Below, piece after piece: positions 6,212 through 11,831 of a stretch of 11,831 bases of DNA (position 1 is the first letter of the stretch; each line of letters begins with the position of its first letter). Source of the DNA: RGIG4097 sp964367645. Its GTDB lineage: Bacteria > Bacillota > Clostridia > Christensenellales > CAG-917. The DNA lies in contig CAYIYN010000046.1 in NCBI GenBank assembly GCA_964367645.1, positions 1 to 11,831 of the forward strand, in the 5' to 3' direction. The notes beneath the pieces were generated by a model. It worked only from the letters and a program-made list of their open reading frames with translations. It was not told where the DNA came from and did no database searches. A program made the position numbers and the translations under genes.

Positions 6212-6239
6212 AAACCTGAGGCTGTTTCAAAATAAACTT

Positions 6240-6548
6240 ATGAGTTTTTACGACGTCGTATACAGAGAAGTCAAAAAAATCCCCCGCGGCAAAGTTGCAA
6301 CCTATGGGCAAATCGCCCTTATGTGCAATTCGCCCAAAGCGGCGCGCGCAGTTGGTTACGCGCTCCACTTCAATCCCAATCCGCAAAATATCCCGTGCTA
6401 TCGCGTAGTCAACCGTTTCGGTCGCCTTGCGCCGAATTTCGCTTTTGGCGGTATCGAAGAACATGCGGCAAAATTAAGGGCAGACGGAGTGGAAGTCAGC
6501 GAAGATTATATTGTAGATTTGGACACATATCTATGGGACGGCAGATAA
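6240..6548 (+). CDS. Small MGMT-like DNA-binding domain protein with PCYR motif
   Basis: These 102 residues correspond to the C-terminal domain of O6-alkylguanine-DNA alkyltransferase without the N-terminal domain: VYREVKKIPRGKVATYGQIA (the DNA-binding winged helix), the arginine-finger-like AARAVGYALHFNP, then NIPCYRVVNRFGRLA. Full alkyltransferases have PCHRV, where Cys accepts the alkyl group and His helps to activate it; alkyltransferase-like proteins (ATL) have lost the Cys. Here the Cys is kept but the His is Tyr. It may be a working small alkyltransferase or an ATL-like lesion sensor that guides nucleotide excision repair. No good SD precedes the ATG, so translation may depend on the amidohydrolase 28 bp upstream. 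Confidence 0.85.
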   Translation: MSFYDVVYREVKKIPRGKVATYGQIALMCNSPKAARAVGYALHFNPNPQNIPCYRVVNRFGRLAPNFAFGGIEEHAAKLRADGVEVSEDYIVDLDTYLWDGR

Positions 6549-6696
6549 ACAAAACAATTTTTCAAGCAGTTTTATCAATATTAATAATCACAACTACAAC
6601 TATATAGTCACCAAAAAAATCGCGTTAGGCCATAGACACGATAAATCAACTCAAATCTAGCAACTCTGATAACTTTTAGCTAAAAAAATTATAAAT

Positions 6697-6730
6697 AAAC
6701 CGCCGCTGAATTTTCACTCTGCGGCGGTTT
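6697..6730. terminator. Bidirectional terminator between convergent genes
   Basis: AAACCGCCGC (6697-6706) and GCGGCGGTTT (6721-6730) form a 10-bp GC-rich stem with a 14-nt loop. T-rich sequence follows on the plus strand and A-rich sequence precedes it, giving U-runs on both strands. It serves the plus-strand MGMT-like gene and the minus-strand purC operon. The rest of 6549-6741 shows only a 12-bp palindrome, TTTTAGCTAAAA (6674-6685). Confidence 0.85.
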
Positions 6731-6741
6731 TAATTTTGTAG

Positions 6742-7422
6742 TTATTTTGCCAAGATCAATTCCGTCAGTTTGACAGGTTCTACGATTTTGCCGTCTTTAT
6801 ACACTCTCATATTTCCGCTTGCGATTTCGTCAATAAGAATGACTTCACCGCCGTTATAACCAAACTCGAATTTTATATCCCACAAATCCAATCCTTTTTT
6901 TGAAAGTTCCTCTGCCACAATTTTTGTGATTTCAAGAGTTTGGTCTTTAATGCTATCAAACTGTTCTTTTGTCATAACGCCAAGGGCTTGAAGTCCTTCT
7001 GAAGTGACAAGCGGATCTCCCCTGTCGTCGTCTTTGAAAGTCGTTTCAACATAGCCTTTTAGCGGTGCGCCGTTTTCGATGTAGTCACCGTAGCGGCGGA
7101 TAAAACTGCCCGTGGCTCTCAGACGACAGATGACTTCCAACCCTTTTCCGAAAGTCGCCGCTGGCAGAACTTCCATTGTGGCGTTTTCTACGTCGGCTGA
7201 AATGTAGTGCGTTTTTATGCCCTTATTTTTCAAAATCTCGAAAAAGAGAACCGATACTTTAAGGTTGGCTTTGCCTATGCCCTCGATAGTAAGCCCCACG
7301 GTGTTCATGCCGGGGTCGAACACACCGTCTGCGCCTGTGCAATCGTCTTTGAACTTGAGAAGATAATTGCCGTTGTCCAAAGAAAAGACGTCTTTTGTTT
7401 TTCCTGTATAAATTTTTTTCAT
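6742..7422 (-). CDS. purC: Phosphoribosylaminoimidazole-succinocarboxamide synthase (SAICAR synthetase)
   Basis: PurC joins CAIR and L-aspartate with ATP to form SAICAR in de novo purine synthesis. The 226-residue product is close to family length (about 235). Motifs in order: IYTGKTKDVF (ATP site, 4-13), KFKDDCTG (23-30), RLRATGSFIRRYG (100-112, substrate signature), KDDDRGDP (130-137), WDIKFEFG (181-188) and LIDEIASGNMR (about 196-206, metal/ATP site). The ATG at 7422 has AAGGGAG 5 nt upstream, which beats an in-frame GTG at 7428 that lies inside that SD. It is the last gene of a four-gene minus-strand run, 42 bp after the membrane protein, and ends before a bidirectional terminator. No other purine gene is nearby, which is unusual in Bacillota, where pur genes are often clustered. 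Confidence 0.95.
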   Translation of the reverse strand: MKKIYTGKTKDVFSLDNGNYLLKFKDDCTGADGVFDPGMNTVGLTIEGIGKANLKVSVLFFEILKNKGIKTHYISADVENATMEVLPAATFGKGLEVICRLRATGSFIRRYGDYIENGAPLKGYVETTFKDDDRGDPLVTSEGLQALGVMTKEQFDSIKDQTLEITKIVAEELSKKGLDLWDIKFEFGYNGGEVILIDEIASGNMRVYKDGKIVEPVKLTELILAK

Positions 7423-7464
7423 ATGCACTCCCTTAGTAAGTTTGCAAAATATAGGATATTACAA

Positions 7465-8106
7465 CTAAATTATGCCCAGAGGCACCATCACAATCAGCAT
7501 AATTATATTTATCAGTGACAGTCCCGTGACAAACAATATTTGAGTACTGCGCTTTGCGTCATAAATCAGATAGCACGCAAGGAAGAAAGGAATGTAGGTT
7601 GTCACGAACACGGGAATTGCGCCCCACCATTCGTACACCCAGATGAAGGCTGGTGTGCTTGCAAGGAAAATCTCGATGACCGAAAACAGCGCCGCCGCTC
7701 CTATTGCGAATACAATGCGGTTGGGAATGCCTAATATTTTTTTCTTTTTATCTTCGGGAAGAATCAAACAGGTGAAGCCTGCCACCGAGAACATCATAGA
7801 AAGCTCCCAACTTACGCCTATGAGCAGAATATAACTGGTGCTTTCTGCCGACACTGTCCAGAGCGCGTAGCCCGTGGCATAACAGATTACGGCGTTCATG
7901 ATTTCATAAAACCAATGCACGCTATAGAGCGCCACCGCCGCAAAAGCCGCATTATAGCGTTTCTGTTTGATAGCAAAGACGTAAATAATCGCGACAAACG
8001 CGAGCAAAGCTATAAACGTCCAGTGGAAATTATCTGTGCTTCTTACGGCAAGTTTTGCCGCTTCTGCCGCCGCTTTTGCCGCGTTGCTACCGTCACCAAA
8101 CAACAT
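7465..8106 (-). CDS. Six-helix integral membrane protein of unknown function
   Basis: I do not recognise a characterised family. The 213-residue protein begins with an Ala/Lys-rich amphipathic stretch (AAKAAAEAAKLAV, about 9-21) and has about six hydrophobic helices, near 30-46, 53-84 (long or split), 92-115, 130-149, 155-181 and 189-210. A conserved-looking cluster of aromatic and acidic residues (HWFYEIMN near 64-71, SWELSMMF near 99-106, WVYEWWG near 156-162) sits inside or beside helices and could line a substrate site. A short basic loop follows helix 3 (DKKKK). SD GGGAGAG lies 7 nt before the ATG. It is the third gene of the ferredoxin-ridA-purC run and ends with TAG, which shows that TAG serves as a normal stop here. 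Confidence 0.75.
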   Translation of the reverse strand: MLFGDGSNAAKAAAEAAKLAVRSTDNFHWTFIALLAFVAIIYVFAIKQKRYNAAFAAVALYSVHWFYEIMNAVICYATGYALWTVSAESTSYILLIGVSWELSMMFSVAGFTCLILPEDKKKKILGIPNRIVFAIGAAALFSVIEIFLASTPAFIWVYEWWGAIPVFVTTYIPFFLACYLIYDAKRSTQILFVTGLSLINIIMLIVMVPLGII

Positions 8107-8166
8107 ACAAAATCTCTCCCAAGTTATTTTATTCTATGCATTAAAGCGAGAAACGCTTCAACTGCC

Positions 8167-8547
8167 TTACAGTGTTTTTACCGCAATAACGTCAACTTCG
8201 ACAAGCGCCCCTTTGGGCAAGGCTCTGACGGCAACGCAACTGCGCGCCGGAGCGAGAGAAAAATACGCTCCGTACACTTCGTTAAACATTGAAAAATCGG
8301 ACATATCCGCAAGATAACAAGTGGCTTTTACCACGTCATCAAAAGAAAAACCCGCTTTTTCAAGTATTATGCCAAGATTTTTCATAAGCTGTTTCGTCTG
8401 CTCGGCAATGCCTCCCGAAACAAGAATCCCCGTTTTTGGATCAATGCCGATTTGTCCTGACGCATAAAGCGTATCGTCGGCGACGATAGCCTGCGAATAG
8501 GGACCAACCGAAACCGGTGCTGACAATGTGGAAATCGCTCTTTTCAT
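8167..8547 (-). CDS. ridA: RidA family enamine/imine deaminase
   Basis: RidA hydrolyses reactive enamines and imines, such as 2-aminoacrylate released by PLP enzymes, to keto acids and ammonia, protecting other enzymes. The 126-residue product has the full family pattern: VGPYSQAIVADDTLYASGQIGIDP near the N-terminus, the catalytic/substrate-binding Arg in PARSCVAV, and the Glu in LVEVDVIA at the C-terminus. It should form the usual cytoplasmic trimer. The ATG at 8547 begins MKRAIST and lies 8 nt after the ferredoxin stop, so the two genes are likely translationally coupled; a longer in-frame extension upstream overlaps the ferredoxin and is not the real start. The 60-bp gap to the next gene contains a small AAGCG/CGCTT hairpin (8144-8158). 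Confidence 0.95.
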   Translation of the reverse strand: MKRAISTLSAPVSVGPYSQAIVADDTLYASGQIGIDPKTGILVSGGIAEQTKQLMKNLGIILEKAGFSFDDVVKATCYLADMSDFSMFNEVYGAYFSLAPARSCVAVRALPKGALVEVDVIAVKTL

Positions 8548-8555
8548 AAATACTC

Positions 8556-8975
8556 TCAGATATTGTCGTGTAGTTTGTGGCTCTTTATTGTCTTTTTCGC
8601 TTTCGTCCAAGCAACGTCTATTGCGTCTTTTTTGCATTTTGTGACGCAAACGCCGCACTTTATACATTTTGCTTGATTGATTACAAACGGTTGTTTTACT
8701 ATTCCGCTTATTGCCCCGATCGGGCACGCTCTTGAGCAGAGTGAGCAACCTATGCATTTATCTTTGTTGATAGCGACGGATTCCGCTTTCATCTGGTCTT
8801 CGCTACAGTCAATAGCAACAGCAACGCATGACAAATAGCATTGCCCGCACTGTTTGCACTTTTGTTGGTCGATTTCGTAGTACTTCTCATCAACGTGATG
8901 AATAAGCGCATCAAAAGGGCAAACAAATGCGCAATAGCCGCAGTTGGCACATTTTTCTTTTTCAACAGTATACAT
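8556..8975 (-). CDS. Polyferredoxin with four [4Fe-4S] motifs
   Basis: The 139-residue protein carries 16 motif cysteines in four CxxCxxCxxxC groups: C9/12/15/19 (ending in P), C40/43/46/50, C74/77/80/84 (ending in P) and C104/107/110/114. Arranged as two tandem 2[4Fe-4S]-type ferredoxin domains, it should carry electrons in an anaerobe. The second and fourth groups lack the usual Pro after the last Cys (CV and CK). The C-terminal tail is basic. No signal peptide, so cytoplasmic or a peripheral subunit. AAGGGAAA precedes the ATG, and a good promoter lies at 9009-9037. It leads the operon with ridA, a membrane protein and purC; no oxidoreductase partner is visible in the window. Confidence 0.9.
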   Translation of the reverse strand: MYTVEKEKCANCGYCAFVCPFDALIHHVDEKYYEIDQQKCKQCGQCYLSCVAVAIDCSEDQMKAESVAINKDKCIGCSLCSRACPIGAISGIVKQPFVINQAKCIKCGVCVTKCKKDAIDVAWTKAKKTIKSHKLHDNI

Positions 8976-9008
8976 AATTTCCCTTCGGGCGAGAGGTTTT
9001 ATATGCTT

Positions 9009-9037
9009 ATTTTAACACACAATGCGCCGTCTGTCTA
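9009..9037 (-). promoter_or_regulatory. Promoter of the ferredoxin-ridA-purC operon
   Basis: On the minus strand, TAGACA (9037-9032), a 17-bp spacer and TAAAAT (9014-9009): one mismatch in each box. The leader to the ATG at 8975 is short and carries the SD. Confidence 0.65.
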
Positions 9038-9113
9038 GAACGAATTAGCACTAATAAAAGGTAAAATTGCTAGGTTTAAAAAATCCATTTGGGTACTTAC
9101 TCTTATAACGTCA

Positions 9114-9142
9114 TTGACAGTAAAAATTTACTTTTGTACAAT
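9114..9142 (+). promoter_or_regulatory. Strong promoter of the DUF819/lyase operon, with a small palindrome
   Basis: TTGACA (9114-9119), a 17-bp spacer and TACAAT (9137-9142). Inside the spacer, AGTAAA (9119-9124) and TTTACT (9127-9132) form a 6+6 inverted repeat with a 2-bp centre, a possible operator between the boxes. The expected start is near 9149, with GGAGGT at 9179-9184. Confidence 0.7.
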
Positions 9143-9188
9143 TAGACCGTGGGATATTATCTTGCGACTACATCCATTGGAGGTCAAC

Positions 9189-10961
9189 ATGGCCAAAAAG
9201 GAACTGAATATTAACAAAACTTCTGAAACCGAAGAAGTAAATCAAAAAGAAAAATCAGCCGAAAAAATGGACGGCAATCCGAAAATCGCTGACGCACTTT
9301 CCATTGAAGAAACTGCGTTTGGCGAAGTTTTTCCCAAAGAAGAACTGGCGGATAACACTTTAGCCGACAAAGAAGATATCGACGAAGCTGTTTTAGACGA
9401 AGTTGAAAAAGATTCCGTCGAAGGCATACTAAACGATTTGCCTGAAAGCAAACCCAAAAAACCCTACCAACTGAAACTCGCGGCTGCGGGCAAGGCTTTT
9501 GACGACGGCATTTACAAAATCGTAGACTGGTTCAAAATGAAAAACAACCCTTGGAAATGGGTTATCCTCGCTCTTTCGGTCGCCGCTATAGTTGTGGGCG
9601 TTACCGTTCCCGCCGTCACCGGCACACTCAACGGTTCTCTTTTGACACTTGTACTGTATCTGCTCTTCCCCGGTGTGATGATTTTTGCCTGCTACAAAGT
9701 CCCCTTCCTCAACAAGATTGGCGTCGTACTTTTTTGCTACATACTGGGCATGGTTGTGGGAAACGTCGGCATATTGCCGGAAAGTTTTATCACTGCGGCA
9801 AAGGTGGGCGGCACAAGCATGCAGCAGGATATACAAGATATTTCCATTATGCTAGCATTGCCTCTGGTGCTGTTTTCAATCGACTTCAAGAGCTGGCTTA
9901 AAAGTGCAAAAAAAGGTTTGTTCTGCATGTTGCTCGCGTGCGTTTCCATAATTGTTGTTGTGATGATTCTCACGTTCACGCTTGGCCAGCTTGCCGACAA
10001 GGAAACAAACGTCGCACTTGGCGCAATGTCAAGCGGTGTCTACACGGGCGGCACTCCCAACGTAGCGGCAATACGCGCAGCGCTTGGCATCGACAGCGGC
10101 ACGTTTATGCAGTTCCAACTCTACGACACGGTCTTTTCTCTTATTTACATATTCTTCCTCTGCTCAGGTGCCAGATTCTTTTTTCAAAAGGTTTTCAGAC
10201 TGAAACCTCACCCATATATGGTTCAACAGCAAAAAGAAGAAGCCGAGGCTTTGGAGCGTTATGCCCAAGAGAACGAAAATCCTGACATCGTACTTGACAA
10301 AAAAGCCGAAAAACGCCGCAAGGAAGAACTCAAAAAGAAGTTTTTGGAAGAATCCAAGGAACATGGCTCCGACGAAAGCATCGAGGCATATGCCGATATG
10401 GTCAAGCCCAACGTGTTTAGAGGGTTGCTCGTTGCTCTGCTTTGTGCCGGCGTGATTTTGGGAATATCGTATCTGATTGCCACCGTCATAAAGAATGCTA
10501 TGGGTGGCACACCCGAAGCGGAAAGTGTTTTCATGACGGTGCTGGTTTTGCTCATCACGACTCTTGGCATCGCAACCTCTTTCATCAAACCTATACGCGA
10601 AATACGCCGCAGTTTCCAACTGGGAATGTATATCATATATCTTTTCTGTTTCACTATTGCCACGATGACCGACGTTTCGCTTCTTATCAATATCAACTGG
10701 ATTGTCTTGGGTTATGTTGTAATTGCGATTTTCGGAAGCCTGTTGTTGCATGCTATCCTATGCAAAATATTCAAAATCGACAGCGACACATTTATCATCA
10801 CGTCAACTTCGGCAATATGCTCTCCGCCTTTTGTGCCCGTGGTTGCAGGCGCACTTAAAAACAAAGAAGTTTTGCTGTCCGGTATTATCACAGGCATAAT
10901 CGGCTATGCAATCGGCAACTATCTTGGCATAGCGATAGGAAACCTTATAAAACTTTTCTAA
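9189..10961 (+). CDS. DUF819 (YjcL-like) membrane protein with acidic N-terminal tail and central charged loop
   Basis: The 590-residue protein matches the DUF819/YjcL pattern: two hydrophobic halves with glycine-rich motifs such as SSGVYTGGTPNVAAIRAALG in the first half and TSTSAICSPPFVPVVAGALKNKEVL in the second, as expected for a transporter-like fold with inverted repeats. DUF819 proteins are usually about 390 residues. This one adds about 120 hydrophilic residues before the first helix, very rich in Glu, Asp and Lys, and a charged, probably helical or coiled-coil loop (about 342-403) between the halves. No transported substrate is established for the family. GGAGGT 4 nt before the ATG at 9189 sets the start; an in-frame TTG at 9114 overlaps the promoter -35 and is rejected. 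The lyase-like gene follows after 45 bp with no terminator between. Confidence 0.85.
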   Translation: MAKKELNINKTSETEEVNQKEKSAEKMDGNPKIADALSIEETAFGEVFPKEELADNTLADKEDIDEAVLDEVEKDSVEGILNDLPESKPKKPYQLKLAAAGKAFDDGIYKIVDWFKMKNNPWKWVILALSVAAIVVGVTVPAVTGTLNGSLLTLVLYLLFPGVMIFACYKVPFLNKIGVVLFCYILGMVVGNVGILPESFITAAKVGGTSMQQDIQDISIMLALPLVLFSIDFKSWLKSAKKGLFCMLLACVSIIVVVMILTFTLGQLADKETNVALGAMSSGVYTGGTPNVAAIRAALGIDSGTFMQFQLYDTVFSLIYIFFLCSGARFFFQKVFRLKPHPYMVQQQKEEAEALERYAQENENPDIVLDKKAEKRRKEELKKKFLEESKEHGSDESIEAYADMVKPNVFRGLLVALLCAGVILGISYLIATVIKNAMGGTPEAESVFMTVLVLLITTLGIATSFIKPIREIRRSFQLGMYIIYLFCFTIATMTDVSLLININWIVLGYVVIAIFGSLLLHAILCKIFKIDSDTFIITSTSAICSPPFVPVVAGALKNKEVLLSGIITGIIGYAIGNYLGIAIGNLIKLF

Positions 10962-11006
10962 AACAAAAATACACGCAGGATAGCGAATTTATAAAAGGAG
11001 TAAATC

Positions 11007-11831
11007 ATGAAAGTTATACCTCAAAAGGGACGTCCGTATGATGAAATTCTAGCCGATCTTGATACTTTCGGTGTCGACGACCCAAGTTACAAAGACGCAA
11101 AAACCTGGAGCCTTGTTTACTACCGCGACAAAGAGTACACAGATTTTTTGATCAAATCATTCGGAAAATATTTTTCCGCCAACGGACTCAATCCCACCGC
11201 TTTCAAAAGTTTGAAACGCTTTGAAAACGACATCATCGCTTTCACAGCCGATATGTTCCACGTTGACGAAAACGCCTGCGGAGTTGTCACGTCGTGCGGC
11301 ACGGAGAGTTGTCTGCTCGCCGTCAAAACCTACCGCGACTGGGGACGCGCCCGCGGCATAAAAAAGCCCGAAATGATTATACCCGAAACGGCGCACGTCG
11401 CTTGGGATAAAGGTTCAGATTATTTCGGCGTTAAAATCCGCCGCGCTCCTTTGGGAGCGGACTTTAAGGTTGACACCGACGCCGTTGAAAAAATGGTAAA
11501 CCGCAACACGGTTATGATACTGGGCGGCGCTCCCGAATACCCTCACGGACAAATCGACCCTATCGAAAAACTTAGCGAAATCGCACTCAAGCACAAAGTA
11601 CCGCTTCACGTGGATGCTTGCGTCGGAGGCTATATTCTGCCCTTCCTTGAAATGAACGGCAGAAAACTTCCTCTTTGGGATTTTCGCGTGGCGGGCGTAA
11701 CTTCAATTTCTGCAGATATTCACAAATACGGCTTTGCGGCAAAAGGCTGCAGTTGCATAATCTACCGCAACGTAGGTTATTTCAAACATCAAGTGTTTGT
11801 CAATCAAGACTGGCCGGTCGGTGTATTTGCC
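11007..11831 (+). CDS. Sphingosine-1-phosphate-lyase-like PLP-dependent enzyme (partial, 3' end outside window)
   Basis: The 275 codons in the window are open to the last base. Fold type I PLP motifs are present: TSCGTES (95-101, PLP phosphate site, canonical TSGGTES), PETAHVAWDKGSDYFG (the His that stacks on PLP), VDACVGGYILPF with D203 (binds the PLP ring nitrogen) and SADIHKYGFAAKG with K240 as the Schiff-base lysine. The HKYGxxxKG and VDAC-GG-LPF patterns are those of sphinganine/sphingosine-1-phosphate lyases rather than glutamate decarboxylases. Such enzymes split a phosphorylated sphingoid base into an aldehyde and phosphoethanolamine; the substrate here is inferred. Unlike eukaryotic lyases it has no N-terminal membrane helix, like soluble bacterial forms. 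AAAAGGAG (10993-11000) sets the start. Likely co-transcribed with the DUF819 gene. Confidence 0.85.
   Translation, partial: MKVIPQKGRPYDEILADLDTFGVDDPSYKDAKTWSLVYYRDKEYTDFLIKSFGKYFSANGLNPTAFKSLKRFENDIIAFTADMFHVDENACGVVTSCGTESCLLAVKTYRDWGRARGIKKPEMIIPETAHVAWDKGSDYFGVKIRRAPLGADFKVDTDAVEKMVNRNTVMILGGAPEYPHGQIDPIEKLSEIALKHKVPLHVDACVGGYILPFLEMNGRKLPLWDFRVAGVTSISADIHKYGFAAKGCSCIIYRNVGYFKHQVFVNQDWPVGVFA

Noticed and set aside
7465..7467. Genome-wide reassignment of TAG as a sense codon
   Set aside because: TAG ends the membrane protein gene at a natural position, and the other genes in the window end normally, so the amidase TAG is better explained locally.
8548..8757. N-terminal extension of RidA upstream of 8547
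   Set aside because: It overlaps the ferredoxin coding region in another frame, and the RidA family begins at MKRAIST.
9114..9188. TTG start at 9114 for the DUF819 gene
   Set aside because: It lies in the -35 box of a strong promoter and has no SD; ATG 9189 has GGAGGT at the proper distance.

Overview
The window reads as a chromosomal stretch of a Gram-positive anaerobe, most likely a Bacillota/Clostridia-type bacterium. The signs are strong AGGAGG-type ribosome binding sites, TTGACA/TATAAT-like promoters, a CwlD-like (sporulation/cortex-type) cell-wall amidase, a two-PRC-barrel protein of the YrrD kind, a four-cluster ferredoxin, and rho-independent terminators. No phage, transposase, tRNA, rRNA or CRISPR genes are visible. 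Genus cannot be decided from the sequence.

Layout. 1-143: a G-rich intergenic block with small inverted repeats. 144-860 (minus): an N-acetylmuramoyl-L-alanine amidase whose reading frame is cut by one in-frame TAG; the downstream 57 codons still encode the catalytic-Glu segment of the family. 861-1128: a divergent spacer with a phased 11-bp direct repeat and three DnaA-box-like 9-mers, one of them perfect. 1129-3574 (plus): a PRC-barrel protein, then a membrane-anchored M1 metallopeptidase. 3575-4100: a non-coding region with a 12-bp-stem hairpin followed by a series of further hairpins, then a clear promoter with an overlapping palindrome. 4101-4670 (plus): a TetR-type regulator. 4671-5401: non-coding, with a 16-bp tandem repeat (about five copies) and a stand-alone small RNA gene that has its own promoter and terminator. 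5408-6548 (plus): a metal-dependent amidohydrolase and a small MGMT-like protein. 6697-6730: a terminator shared by convergent genes. 6742-8975 (minus): a compact apparent operon, transcribed in the order polyferredoxin, RidA, six-helix membrane protein, PurC. 9114-11831 (plus): a strong promoter, a DUF819-type membrane protein with unusual hydrophilic additions, and a sphingosine-1-phosphate-lyase-like PLP enzyme that runs off the window end.

How the parts work together. The DUF819 transporter-like protein and the lyase-like enzyme share a promoter and are 45 bp apart, which suggests that the transporter moves a substrate or product of the enzyme. RidA next to PurC and a ferredoxin fits general housekeeping (clearing reactive imines, purine synthesis, electron transfer), but the pathway logic of that operon is not obvious. 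The points most worth following up are the unidentified RNA at about 4995-5213, the DUF819/lyase pair, the amber-interrupted amidase and the DnaA-box cluster.
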